Both the position numbers and the translations under genes were made by a program. Source: an uncultured Clostridia bacterium (GTDB lineage Bacteria > Bacillota > Clostridia > Lachnospirales > Lachnospiraceae). From it: 64,000 nt of DNA. The stretch is taken from the NCBI GenBank assembly GCA_947643415.1, contig CANRWA010000006.1:1-64000 (forward strand), written 5' to 3'. The number at the start of each line of letters is the position of its first letter. Position 1 is the first letter of the stretch. This document shows positions 27,408 to 34,865 of this stretch, piece after piece. The notes beneath the pieces are model-generated. The model was not told where the DNA came from. It did not search any database and worked only from the letters and a program-made list of their open reading frames with translations.

Positions 27408-28285
27408 TATTCTGTCAACATCGGCCAGCGGTAGATCTCACCATCATACTCATCATCCTCCTGCTGGTCCTCTACATTCACTTCAATGGACAACTTCTTT
27501 AACTTCTCCATCATGGCATCTGACATAAAATGATATTCCAGGTTCAAAGCCTTAATATTGGCATGTTCTGGAACTTCCTTTAGAAGTATCTCGCCGCCTT
27601 TATCAGACAAAGAACCCATAGAAAGATCCAGTTCCTCAATCTGCTTCATATACTTGGACTTAACAACAACTTCCGTTATCTCATCCTGAATCTCACTATC
27701 CATGATCCCAAGAACTTCAAGTTTTGCAAAATCAGATTTATCCAGCATTGCTTCAATATCAGACGTATCTCCATCAAAGCCATAGTCTTCCACACCAATG
27801 TACAGGAGCAGATTCCTTAGTTCGGGTAATTCTGCCTCTCCGATGCTCTGCAGCACCTCTTTGGGCAGGCCACCGCAAATGATCTCCAGACTTTTCAGGC
27901 TGCCATGCTTTATCTTGCCCAAAGACAGATTGTTACTGCCTTTGATGACCAGTTTTTCAAGCTGCGGCAGTGCCTCCCACAATTTTGAGTAATCTGCCTG
28001 CTCAATCCAGGAAACCTCACATTCATCATACTCCATATCTCCGATAAAGAGGCTCTTAATATGGGAGAACTTGTCCTTATTCTCCACCATGCCGTCTATG
28101 ATCGCCTGGGCATCATTATCCCATGATTCTCCCCAGCATCCCACAATGATCTCCTCTAATTCCGGCAGTTTCGGGTCTTCCAGGATCTCTGCGATGATGG
28201 TCTTCGCATTCTTTTCCCCACCCTCATAATCCTCCCATTCATAGGAGTATTTCTTACTCTTTTCCTCTGCATAAGTAAGCTCCAT
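27407..28285 (-). CDS. Leucine-rich-repeat protein, STM4015-like
   Basis: 292 residues, acidic, cytoplasmic. After a charged N-terminus (AEEKSKKYSYEWEDYEGG) comes a run of leucine-rich repeats: LPELEEIIVGCWG, FSHIKSLFIGDME, LPQLEKLVIKGSN, HGSLKSLEIICGG, LPELRNLLLYIGV, FAKLEVLGIMDSE, MKQIEELDLSMGS and HANIKALNLEYHF. The ATG at 28285 follows GGAGGT and is the first gene of the operon, so the LRR protein leads the set. In the Salmonella counterpart an LRR protein also accompanies the enzymes. A scaffold or substrate-recognition role for the radical SAM and ATP-grasp enzymes is plausible but unproven. A 158-bp palindromic element lies about 150 bases upstream. Confidence 0.78.
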   Translation of the reverse strand: MELTYAEEKSKKYSYEWEDYEGGEKNAKTIIAEILEDPKLPELEEIIVGCWGESWDNDAQAIIDGMVENKDKFSHIKSLFIGDMEYDECEVSWIEQADYSKLWEALPQLEKLVIKGSNNLSLGKIKHGSLKSLEIICGGLPKEVLQSIGEAELPELRNLLLYIGVEDYGFDGDTSDIEAMLDKSDFAKLEVLGIMDSEIQDEITEVVVKSKYMKQIEELDLSMGSLSDKGGEILLKEVPEHANIKALNLEYHFMSDAMMEKLKKLSIEVNVEDQQEDDEYDGEIYRWPMLTE

Positions 28286-28440
28286 TACACTTAACCTCCA
28301 TTTCTGCTGCCTGATCCTTCCATCAGGTAAAAATAATTTCATTTACCAGTTCAGCGCCATCAGTCCGACGCTATAAATTAGTTATAGTTTATCACAATCC
28401 AGTCCGCATGTCACTACATTTTCACTCTGGGATCGGAATA

Positions 28441-28598
28441 AGGAACTGTAAATAAATAACTTTTAAATAGTGCGCAGGATTTTTCTCCGGGAGTGTTACT
28501 CAAAATCAGGCGCATAGTAGGCTATGTAACTGATTTTTTGATAGCACTATTCGGAGAAAAAGACAAGCAGTATTAAAAGTTATTTATTTACAGTTCCT
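28441..28598. mobile_element. MITE-like 158-bp palindromic element
   Basis: Perfect 26-bp terminal inverted repeats (28441-28466 and 28573-28598; first bases AGGAACTGTAAATAAATAAC). Inside, further complementary blocks (TTTTTCTCCG at 28480-28489 with its complement at 28552-28561, and near-matches around 28491-28549) let the whole unit fold into one long hairpin. No reading frame of its own. Target duplications are not clear. The right repeat supplies the last codons and the TAA stop of the gene at 28584-28997. No second copy was noticed in the window. Confidence 0.75.
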
Positions 28599-28997
28599 AA
28601 TCCTTACGGCAGTGCTCTTCTCTGCATCATACTCATAAACCTGGTCACTGGAAGGGAATTTCATCCCCATCTTCTTTGCTTTTTTGTACAGTTCCTTATA
28701 ATCCACCGTAACATTCTCCACTTCCCTTGCCAGAACTGCATTTTCCTGCTCAAGTCCTTCAATCTCTCTCTTAAGGCTATAATTCTGCCGTTCCAGCATA
28801 ACGGATGTACTCTGCCGATTCACTATATAAAAACAAATACCCAGAAAAAACATACAGAAGAGCAGGGTTATGAAAATAATCCTGGCGAAATATCTTTTCT
28901 TCCGCTCCTTCTCCACATCAATTACTTTAACCTTCCTGCCTGTATTTACTATCTGAATGGCAGTATTGCCAACTATATAATCTGTCGTTATCTTCAT
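28584..28997 (-). CDS. FtsL/FtsB-like single-pass protein with altered C-terminus
   Basis: 137 residues, with one membrane segment at about 38-60 (IIFITLLFCMFFLGICFYIV) after a basic cytoplasmic part, then a heptad-like coiled coil (LERQNYSLKREIEGLEQENA) and a short tail. This is the layout of divisome linkers FtsL/FtsB/DivIC, but no family signature is decisive. It overlaps the upstream RHH gene by four bases and is probably co-transcribed. Its last residues RNCK and the TAA stop are encoded by the right terminal repeat of the MITE-like element, so the native C-terminus has been replaced. Confidence 0.6.
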   Translation of the reverse strand: MKITTDYIVGNTAIQIVNTGRKVKVIDVEKERKKRYFARIIFITLLFCMFFLGICFYIVNRQSTSVMLERQNYSLKREIEGLEQENAVLAREVENVTVDYKELYKKAKKMGMKFPSSDQVYEYDAEKSTAVRIRNCK

Positions 28998-29158
28998 CCT
29001 GTCCTCCGCTGTCCTGCTTCTTTCTTTTCGGATGTATCGGTAGCTTCTACTATAAGTCTCGTAATCGCTCCCGAACGGCTGGTAAAATGCTCATCCGCAT
29101 AGCGGTCAACCCGCCTGATCACTTCATCTTCAAGAGTGATGTTGATTCTCTTCTTCAT
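28994..29158 (-). CDS. Ribbon-helix-helix (CopG/MetJ-type) DNA-binding protein
   Basis: 54 residues. The start at 29158 follows GGAGGAACAG. The N-terminal strand KKRINITLEDEVIRRVDRYA and the helix SRSGAITRLIVEA are the ribbon-helix-helix fold used by small repressors and antitoxins. Its gene overlaps the FtsL-like gene by four bases (ATGA). A palindrome sits inside its promoter, so it is likely autoregulated. The partner is a membrane coiled-coil protein rather than a known toxin, which is unusual. Confidence 0.75.
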   Translation of the reverse strand: MKKRINITLEDEVIRRVDRYADEHFTSRSGAITRLIVEATDTSEKKEAGQRRTG

Positions 29159-29175
29159 TCTGTTCCTCCACACAA

Positions 29176-29213
29176 TATACACATAGTATACACGTAAAGT
29201 GTGTATAAATCAA
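29176..29213 (-). promoter_or_regulatory. Promoter with TATACAC operator repeats of the RHH operon
   Basis: Minus-strand TTGATT (29213-29208) and TATACT (29190-29185), 17-base spacer. The spacer holds a palindrome, TATACAC-N7-GTGTATA (29187-29207), and a further TATACAC half-site lies at 29176-29182. Repeated short half-sites are what RHH dimers bind. Confidence 0.65.
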
Positions 29214-29234
29214 CAATTTTTTACAAATGCATAG

Positions 29235-29558
29235 GGCAATCGCTTAATAATTTATTTCAAGATATTGTGATGCAAGATTGAGAAAATTGGCCTGCAAAGG
29301 AAATTCAGACCTTTTGACACCCTATTCCTATAAGACAAAAAAAGCTGCCACACCAGCGATCCAATTCGCTAATGTAACAGCTTCTTATTCAGCGCGAGAC
29401 GGGACTCGAACCCGCGGCCCCAACCTTGGCAAGGTTGTGCTCTACCAACTGAGCCACTCGCGCAGACATTATATTGTATGTCAGGCACGAATAATATTTT
29501 ACCACATTCTTAAAATAATGTCAAATATTATTTGACAGTCACCAAGGCAATCGCTTAA
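29235..29558. repeat. 13-bp direct repeat flanking tRNA-Gly
   Basis: GGCAATCGCTTAA occurs at 29235-29247 and 29546-29558 in the same orientation, 311 bp apart, on either side of the tRNA-Gly gene. It may be a scar of integration or deletion; the origin is unclear. Confidence 0.4.
29391..29463 (-). tRNA. tRNA-Gly (anticodon GCC)
   Basis: 73 bases with a complete cloverleaf. The acceptor stem is GCGCGAG/CTCGCGC; the D arm is GCTCAGTTGGTAGAGC; anticodon stem CAACC/GGTTG with loop TTGCCAA gives GCC; the T arm has GGTTCGAGTCC. The discriminator is U, as is usual for bacterial tRNA-Gly. CCA is not encoded. It sits at the left border of the mobile region. Confidence 0.95.
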
Positions 29559-29731
29559 ACATTTTTGGGATTCAAAGCGGGCGGATCCCATTCCGTCTCC
29601 TGTCTGGCATATCACAGCACACGAAAAATACATTGTTTCTCCCAGCGACAAAAATAATACGCCGCCCTTCGCATAACTCGCTGTCTGCTGCCCTTTGGCA
29701 TGGATTTTACAGCATTGCCGCCCGCCGGTCC
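29464..29731. other. Non-coding remnant between tRNA-Gly and parA
   Basis: Short open frames exist but none has an RBS or a recognisable protein. The sequence around 29560-29760 is GC-richer than its surroundings and resembles decayed mobile-element DNA. One copy of the 13-bp repeat is here. Confidence 0.4.
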
Positions 29732-30619
29732 TTATGCACCACCTGTTGCCGGTTGCTGCGGGCAGCACCGAAGGTGCGCGTACCAAAAAGAGGGAGGCGG
29801 CAAAAATAAATATATTTGTTTTTGAGCCTCCCTCGTAAAATCAGCATATGCTTTTGCTGCTGCACCATTTTTGTCATAAGCATAAATACTCTTTCCAGCG
29901 GCACTTGTCTCCGCTGCCTTGACCGATACGGGAATGACCGTCTTGTAGACTTTTACAATCCTCCCATAGTTCTGTTTCAAACTGTCCGCTGTGGCACGGG
30001 CAAGATTTGTCCTCATATCTGCAAGCGTAAGCACCACACCATCTACTTTCAGGGATGGATTTATCTGACGCTGTACCCTGCCGATTGTTTTAGTAAGCTG
30101 TGCCATACCTTTTAACGGGAGATAGTGTGCCTGTACCGGAATAATCACGCTGTCTGCTGCGGCAAGAGCATTGATTGTAAGCATTCCCAAACTTGGCATA
30201 CAATCAATAAGGATATAGTTATACTCCTTTTTTAAGCCTGATAGATAATTTTTAAGAGTAACCTCTCTACTCATGGCATTTACCAGTATCGTTTCCATGC
30301 CAGATAATTCGATATTTGTCGGCACAAGGTCTACACCTTCCTCATGGTGCAGTATTCCCTCATGACAGTCTAACGGTTCATCACGGATAATCCCCTCCAT
30401 ATGCGTTGTCAAGGTAACATCCAAATTGTCTGCCTCCGTCCACCCTAATGCTGTCGTTAAATCCCCCTGCGGATCAGCATCCACTAAAAGCACCCTTTTC
30501 CCCTGATTCGCCAGTCCGATACCTAAATTAACCGTTGATGTGGTCTTAGCGGTTCCGCCCTTTTGGTTAGCAATCACAATAACTTTTGCCTCTTGCGGTG
30601 GCTTTTGTTTTTTTGCCAT
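29732..30619 (-). CDS. ParA/Soj-family partition ATPase, probably with aberrant C-terminus
   Basis: 295 residues. Deviant Walker A KGGTAKTTSTVNLGIGLA, Walker A' region VLLVDADPQGDLTTALGW, and Walker B with NYILIDCMPSLGMLTINAL. The family body ends around AAKAYADFTREAQKQIY. The remaining 20 or so residues (beginning LFLPPPSFWYAH) look like read-through into non-coding DNA, which suggests a deletion removed the natural end and the usual downstream parB partner. ParA ATPases segregate plasmids and conjugative elements. The start at 30619 has a weak RBS (GGAGGCTAAGATGG). It is probably a leftover of an older integrated element. Confidence 0.8.
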   Translation of the reverse strand: MAKKQKPPQEAKVIVIANQKGGTAKTTSTVNLGIGLANQGKRVLLVDADPQGDLTTALGWTEADNLDVTLTTHMEGIIRDEPLDCHEGILHHEEGVDLVPTNIELSGMETILVNAMSREVTLKNYLSGLKKEYNYILIDCMPSLGMLTINALAAADSVIIPVQAHYLPLKGMAQLTKTIGRVQRQINPSLKVDGVVLTLADMRTNLARATADSLKQNYGRIVKVYKTVIPVSVKAAETSAAGKSIYAYDKNGAAAKAYADFTREAQKQIYLFLPPPSFWYAHLRCCPQQPATGGA

Positions 30620-30642
30620 TCCATCTTAGCCTCCTTTTGCAC

Positions 30643-30674
30643 AAAATAAAAAAACCACTCCACTATTGGAATGG
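30643..30674 (-). terminator. Intrinsic terminator
   Basis: On the minus strand CCATTCC-N6-GGAGTGG (one wobble pair) followed by seven T residues. It lies between the 114-residue gene and parA. Confidence 0.65.
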
Positions 30675-30716
30675 CTATGTATTTTCCCGCTGCGTAAACG
30701 GGAATATCTAAAAAAT

Positions 30717-31058
30717 TTACTCACAAATCAACCTACATTCATCTATTATCTCGTAAAAATCTTCCAAAACTTCTAACAAAAAAATTTCCTGTATTTCCTT
30801 TTGATTTTCAAAAGCAGCAATTAAGTAAGGATATTCCTCTCCAGCTATGCCAGATAATCCCCTGAGCATGCGTACTGCCTCCATTATCTTTCCCATTTCA
30901 TTCAATGCTGCCAGTGCAAAATAAATATCTTCTAAATCCGACAACTTCTTTTCTGTAGGAAATAACCTATCAATTAGATGTATAGTAAATGTACCCGATA
31001 TTTTATTCAACACATTTTTTACATCATTTCCCATTACTCCCTTTTCACTTGCTTTCAT
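30717..31058 (-). CDS. Hypothetical protein of a mobile element
   Basis: 113 residues from the ATG at 31058, seven bases behind AAAGGAG. It is all-helical in appearance (DVKNVLNKISGTFTIHLIDR, LEDIYFALAALNEMGKIMEA) and acidic at the end. I do not recognise the family. It is followed by a terminator and lies between the parA remnant and the composite att-like end at 31204-31291, so it belongs to the decayed element. Confidence 0.6.
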   Translation of the reverse strand: MKASEKGVMGNDVKNVLNKISGTFTIHLIDRLFPTEKKLSDLEDIYFALAALNEMGKIMEAVRMLRGLSGIAGEEYPYLIAAFENQKEIQEIFLLEVLEDFYEIIDECRLICE

Positions 31059-31452
31059 TGCGTTTTCTCCTTTCATTTTTTAGCCGCCGCAACAGGTTGG
31101 CTATGTACCAGAACGCAAAAAAGCCGTCTGCTCTAGCAAAAGAACAAACGACTATCCACTTTCATCTTTATTCAATTATTCTTTTTTATTCATCCTCATT
31201 TTAGTACCAAAATAGTACCACGGGACAAATTAAAAGCCGGAAAACCCAGTGTTTATGCGGCTTCCCGGCTCTCTGTTTACTATTCGAACTCCCTAGCAAT
31301 TAAACTATTTGTTAATCTTTTAGGCGTATTTTCTACTATTATATACCGTTTATTTCGCATATTTTCCATATTATTTTGAATTTCAGAGTAAACAGGTATC
31401 ATATGGGTATCATCAAATTTCTCTCCCATTCTTACATACTATTACCCCAATT
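31059..31452. other. Element junction without genes
   Basis: 394 bases. Besides the composite end at 31204-31291 it is AT-rich. No supported coding sequence. Confidence 0.5.
31204..31291. other. Composite att-like end, copy A
   Basis: Three parts in order: tandem arm-like repeats GTACCAAAATAGTACCAC (31204-31221), a hairpin AGCCGG...CCGGCT (31235-31270), and the core GTTTACTATTCGAACTC (31275-31291). The same three-part arrangement with a 16/17 identical core occurs at 43294-43380. This is the design of a tyrosine-recombinase attachment region with arm sites and core. Confidence 0.5.
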
Positions 31453-32034
31453 TTACAACGAACGAATTACACTTTCAAATTGTATTATTCCTTTTAAAAT
31501 CTCATCTATTTTATCAAATTCATCATTTTTATCAAATGATTGTTGGGTATGTTTTGTTGATAAATGTGCAATTTCTCCCCTCAACTCGCCATACGAGGAT
31601 AGTGTAGCTAAAAAAACCGCATCAAAATCATTTATTTGATATCCTAATGGTTCATACATCCTTTTTATATTATGTTCCTTTATTCCATGATTGTCTCGTA
31701 CCAATTGTCTATAATCTGTAATTATCTTATAAACTTTAGTCTGAATATCGTCCTTCTTTTCTATTTTTTCGTGACATATCAATAATGATGCCAAATGATA
31801 ATTTGCAATATGTTTATCAGTCCATTTCTTTTCAGCCAGCGTTAATAATTTTAGTGCCACACTTTCAAAATAATCCTCAAATTCTGCATGACATAACAGC
31901 CTCAAGCCCTTTAATCGATCTGATTGCCTTTTACTTATACCATTAATGGACTGTTTAAAATCAAAATTATTTTTTAATTCTCGTATTCTTCTTTCAAGAT
32001 ATTTGCACTCTGTTGATCTTTTTATTTCTTCCAT
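31453..32034 (-). CDS. HEPN-domain protein (predicted RNase) paired with DUF262
   Basis: 193 residues from ATG 32034, which follows GAGGGGAAAC; an adjacent start at 32052 is possible. It is all-helical. LRLLCHAEFEDYFESVALKL resembles helix 1 of the RiboL-PSP/MAE-type HEPN families, and YGELRGEIAHLS contains the catalytic R-x4-H motif of HEPN ribonucleases (RGEIAH). The C-terminal FDKIDEILKGIIQFESVI is the closing helix. HEPN toxins cleave RNA in toxin-antitoxin and phage defence systems. It lies immediately downstream of the DUF262 gene with essentially no gap, so the two are one unit. Activity and trigger are inferred. Confidence 0.65.
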   Translation of the reverse strand: MEEIKRSTECKYLERRIRELKNNFDFKQSINGISKRQSDRLKGLRLLCHAEFEDYFESVALKLLTLAEKKWTDKHIANYHLASLLICHEKIEKKDDIQTKVYKIITDYRQLVRDNHGIKEHNIKRMYEPLGYQINDFDAVFLATLSSYGELRGEIAHLSTKHTQQSFDKNDEFDKIDEILKGIIQFESVIRSL

Positions 32035-32052
32035 AAGTAAGTTTCCCCTCAT

Positions 32053-33261
32053 TTAAGAAATAGTTTTCACTTCTATTCCATCTTCCTTTATTGCTAAAAA
32101 TTGCAATTTCACTTTACAATCTAATTTCCCTTGTATTATATTAAGCAATTTTGCAAATTTTAGGAATCTTGTACATACTCGCTTAGTTTCTTTAGCAGTA
32201 TCACTAATGGCTGATACAAATTCGCTATCATCATTTAAAGCAATAAAAGATTCAGTAAACTCCTTTTTATTCTTTAAAACCATTTGCCTTATATCATTGT
32301 CACTAAAATAGTAAGAAAACAACTCAAAAATACATCTATTAAATCGATTATTGCTCTTTCCTTTGGTATATCTACTAAAAGGAGAATTGGTTTCCATTAC
32401 ATCATAAGAAAATTCAATTGCTTTTTCTAACTGCTCAAATTCTTTTTTCAACAATTCATTATCTTGTTCCCACCTGTTATTTAATTTTTCGCATGTATCA
32501 TCCAAGAAATTTTTTAAATTCCCTTTATATTCTTCTATATTAAATTTAAAAGAAAAATACCTTAATGCCAACTCTATATCTTTCATTCTTGAATCAGCTG
32601 TTTTATTGTTCAACATCTTCATCATTACATCACTTTTAGCAGTTGCATCATCTAAATAATTTAAAAAAGCTCCTGGCTTTAATGCTTGTCGCAACTCCTG
32701 CGAAGATAATTTTTTACTTCCAGTATTCAATCGCAAAAATACTGTATACAAAAAAGCTTCATCTGGCCAATTTTTTATCACAACAGTTCGTATGGACTGA
32801 TTCTCTAAATTTGCAATATAATCATTTTCCTCTCTCTCAATATCAGCATATGTCATCCCATTCAATTCACTCAGTATATCCAAACCACTCAATCGCAATT
32901 TTTTAAAGGCATTTTCTGAACCATCATCATTTGAAAAAAAGCGACGTATACTTAATAGTCTCTGTTTTCCATCAATAACAATATAAGAATTCTTCTTCTC
33001 CTTACTTTCTGCTAGTATAATTGGTGGAACTGGCAAACCTAAAATTAATGATTCAATCAATTTACTTTTATCACCATTACTCCATGCATCTCTTCTCTGA
33101 AAAGTAGGATTCAAATCAATAGTTCCTTTTTCTAATTGCCTTGCGATGGTCTCTGTAGTCCAATCAGTTCCCCAAATTACAGCTTGATAAAACTTCTCTT
33201 TATCTGCTTGTAAATCTGTTTCTTCATTTTCTATAATATCCTCAAAATTATTATCATTCAT
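32053..33261 (-). CDS. DUF262-domain (GmrS/ParB-like NTPase) protein
   Basis: 402 residues. The N-terminal DUF262/ParB-like domain shows FQRRDAWSNGDKSKLIESLI, LGLPVPPIILAE and the nucleotide-binding motif VIDGKQRLLSIRRFF. The C-terminal helical half (about 200-402) has no HNH (DUF1524) motif, so unlike GmrSD it lacks its own nuclease. The following gene encodes a HEPN protein that could be the effector. In GmrSD and related type IV restriction or defence systems the DUF262 part senses and powers the response. The start follows AAAGGATA. Base composition is more AT-rich than the flanking core genes, which fits acquisition. Confidence 0.8.
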   Translation of the reverse strand: MNDNNFEDIIENEETDLQADKEKFYQAVIWGTDWTTETIARQLEKGTIDLNPTFQRRDAWSNGDKSKLIESLILGLPVPPIILAESKEKKNSYIVIDGKQRLLSIRRFFSNDDGSENAFKKLRLSGLDILSELNGMTYADIEREENDYIANLENQSIRTVVIKNWPDEAFLYTVFLRLNTGSKKLSSQELRQALKPGAFLNYLDDATAKSDVMMKMLNNKTADSRMKDIELALRYFSFKFNIEEYKGNLKNFLDDTCEKLNNRWEQDNELLKKEFEQLEKAIEFSYDVMETNSPFSRYTKGKSNNRFNRCIFELFSYYFSDNDIRQMVLKNKKEFTESFIALNDDSEFVSAISDTAKETKRVCTRFLKFAKLLNIIQGKLDCKVKLQFLAIKEDGIEVKTIS

Positions 33262-33310
33262 ATCTAAATATCCTTTCTAATTAATGATAAACTTTACTAT
33301 ATCAACTTAC

Positions 33311-33709
33311 TTAACAATACCTCTCCACAAACTCCGCTGGCGTCAAAATCTCCGGCTTATCAACATCCACATCACTAAAATCATTATCTCCCGTCACAAG
33401 AATATCCACATCTTCTAGTATTGCTGTATAAAGAACCGGATAATCTTTCACATCTCTGATTTCAAATAACGTTTCATCCAATATGTCTGGTGTATATACA
33501 TACTCATAATTCATTTTAGCAAGCAACGTATCTATAACACCGACTTTGTTAGAAAATTTTCTTCTGACAACATCCTTTAATTCTTCCACAATATACGAAG
33601 AAAGAACTAACTGATGTTCCATAAAAATACACTCCATCATCTGATTCATTTTCTTACTGGAAAACACCAATAACGAAATCAGCACATTTGTATCAACCAT
33701 TATCCGCAA
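33311..33709 (-). CDS. PIN-domain toxin (VapC-like)
   Basis: 132 residues. The PIN nuclease fold is supported by MRIMVDTNVLISLLVF (first Asp), ELKDVVRRKF (acidic centre) and ILVTGDNDFSDVDVDKPEIL (later Asp residues). It belongs to the PIN family usually labelled putative toxin-antitoxin system toxin component. PIN toxins cleave RNA. It starts directly after the stop of the AbrB-type gene, the classic antitoxin-toxin arrangement. Confidence 0.85.
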   Translation of the reverse strand: MRIMVDTNVLISLLVFSSKKMNQMMECIFMEHQLVLSSYIVEELKDVVRRKFSNKVGVIDTLLAKMNYEYVYTPDILDETLFEIRDVKDYPVLYTAILEDVDILVTGDNDFSDVDVDKPEILTPAEFVERYC

Positions 33710-33967
33710 TTATTTCACCGTTCTTTCTTTCCGCAGATCCTTAACCATCGCCACAACATCTTCTTCTGTCTCCAAACCAAGTCTATTTGCTTCTCCTGCA
33801 AATGCAGACTGAGCCTCCCTTAGTGCTTCCATAGAAGAATTTGCCAAATATATCCGTCCCGCTTCCTCCAAAAAAAGCACCTTACTTCCTTCTTTAATCC
33901 CTAACTTTTTTCTAATCTCTATTGGTATTGTAATTTGTCCTTTTGATGTAACTTTTGCAAGTTCCAT
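33710..33967 (-). CDS. AbrB/MazE-type antitoxin (VapB-like)
   Basis: 85 residues from ATG 33967, set by GGAAGGAGG. The swapped-hairpin AbrB domain is clear: AKVTSKGQITIPIEIRKKLG and GSKVLFLEEAGRIYL. The C-terminal tail (GLETEEDVVAMVKDLRKE) would wrap the partner toxin. It is expected to neutralise the PIN protein and repress the operon. Together they stabilise the mobile element or respond to stress. Confidence 0.85.
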   Translation of the reverse strand: MELAKVTSKGQITIPIEIRKKLGIKEGSKVLFLEEAGRIYLANSSMEALREAQSAFAGEANRLGLETEEDVVAMVKDLRKERTVK

Positions 33968-34235
33968 ACAACAACCTCCTTCCGGCGCATTCCTTACTTT
34001 CCTTACATTTATTATACCTATTTTTATCCGTATTATCAACTATCATTTTATTATCACTTAAAAAGCTAATATAATAACATTTTAGAATGTATTATCTGAC
34101 CAAATACCATTCAAACAATATATATTTATTTAATTTCACGAACCCCTTTTTATCCTTCTCACAGTCCTTCGATTATAATGTTATCCCGCACCGCTGGTGC
34201 GAGAATTTCTTCAGCACTTACACCTCCACATCTCC

Positions 34236-34865
34236 CTACAATTCATTTAGATATTTTTGCAATTTATCCACAAATCGTCCAATATGTATTCCATCCACAA
34301 AAGAATGGTGTGCCTGAACTGACACTGGCATAATAATCCTCCCATCCTTCTCGTAATATTTCCCCCAGTCAAACAAAGGTGTTGCATTATCCTTCTTGCC
34401 CGAATTGGTATGGGAAATATGGGTATATGTCACCCAAGGCATCGGGGAACATTGAAATACATCATTGCCAAGCGGTCCAGTAAAATATTCTTTTTGTTCT
34501 TCTGCCGTCTGTGCCGCCAAATCCACATATTCTTTCATCGTGTCCTGCATAGGAACATTAACTACCTTAAATAATTCTGTCTCTTTGTTCAAGTATGTAA
34601 AAGCGGTATCAACTTTATCAAACAAAACGATTTTTCCATCTAAGAAACGATAACGGAATGCCTCAATCTCATTTGCACATTTACATACCGCATAGACAAA
34701 CGCAAGTGTAAAAGAAAAATTTTGTTTTTTTATCTGTTGCAGAAAATTCGTAATATCTGCATCAAAAGTCACGCAAAACGCAGGCTCAACACTGTTTCTA
34801 AAAATCATACAGTGCATAGCTCTTTCCCATGTCTTTTCATCTATGACCTTGTATGCATTTGCCAT
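34236..34865 (-). CDS. CatA-like O-acetyltransferase
   Basis: 209 residues from ATG 34865 with GGAGGATAT in front; the longer upstream frame has no RBS. It has the chloramphenicol acetyltransferase fold: WERAMHCMIFRNSVEPAFCV, FTLAFVYAVCKCANEI and the catalytic motif HHSFVDG near the C-terminus, where the second His is the general base. Length fits the family (about 210-220). Whether it modifies chloramphenicol cannot be told: several residues differ from classical CatA/CatP by eye and many chromosomal homologues act on other substrates. It lies in the cargo part of the mobile element. Confidence 0.75.
   Translation of the reverse strand: MANAYKVIDEKTWERAMHCMIFRNSVEPAFCVTFDADITNFLQQIKKQNFSFTLAFVYAVCKCANEIEAFRYRFLDGKIVLFDKVDTAFTYLNKETELFKVVNVPMQDTMKEYVDLAAQTAEEQKEYFTGPLGNDVFQCSPMPWVTYTHISHTNSGKKDNATPLFDWGKYYEKDGRIIMPVSVQAHHSFVDGIHIGRFVDKLQKYLNEL

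Noticed and set aside
29391-29463. tRNA-Gly as chromosomal att site for the island
   Set aside because: The T-arm shares only ACTCGAAC with the att-like cores, and the island lies on the 5' side of the tRNA, whereas integration normally restores the 3' end.
29499-29786. 95-residue minus-strand open frame next to tRNA-Gly
   Set aside because: No start signal, no family, and it overlaps the end of the parA remnant; looks like decayed element DNA.
31235-31270. CRISPR or simple terminator interpretation of the hairpins at 31235 and 43323
   Set aside because: No spacer-repeat series exists anywhere in the window, and the hairpins recur as part of a larger conserved end structure without T-runs.
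34236-34865. Assigning chloramphenicol resistance to the CatA-like gene
   Set aside because: The catalytic motif alone does not establish the substrate, and the sequence differs from classical CatA/CatP by eye.
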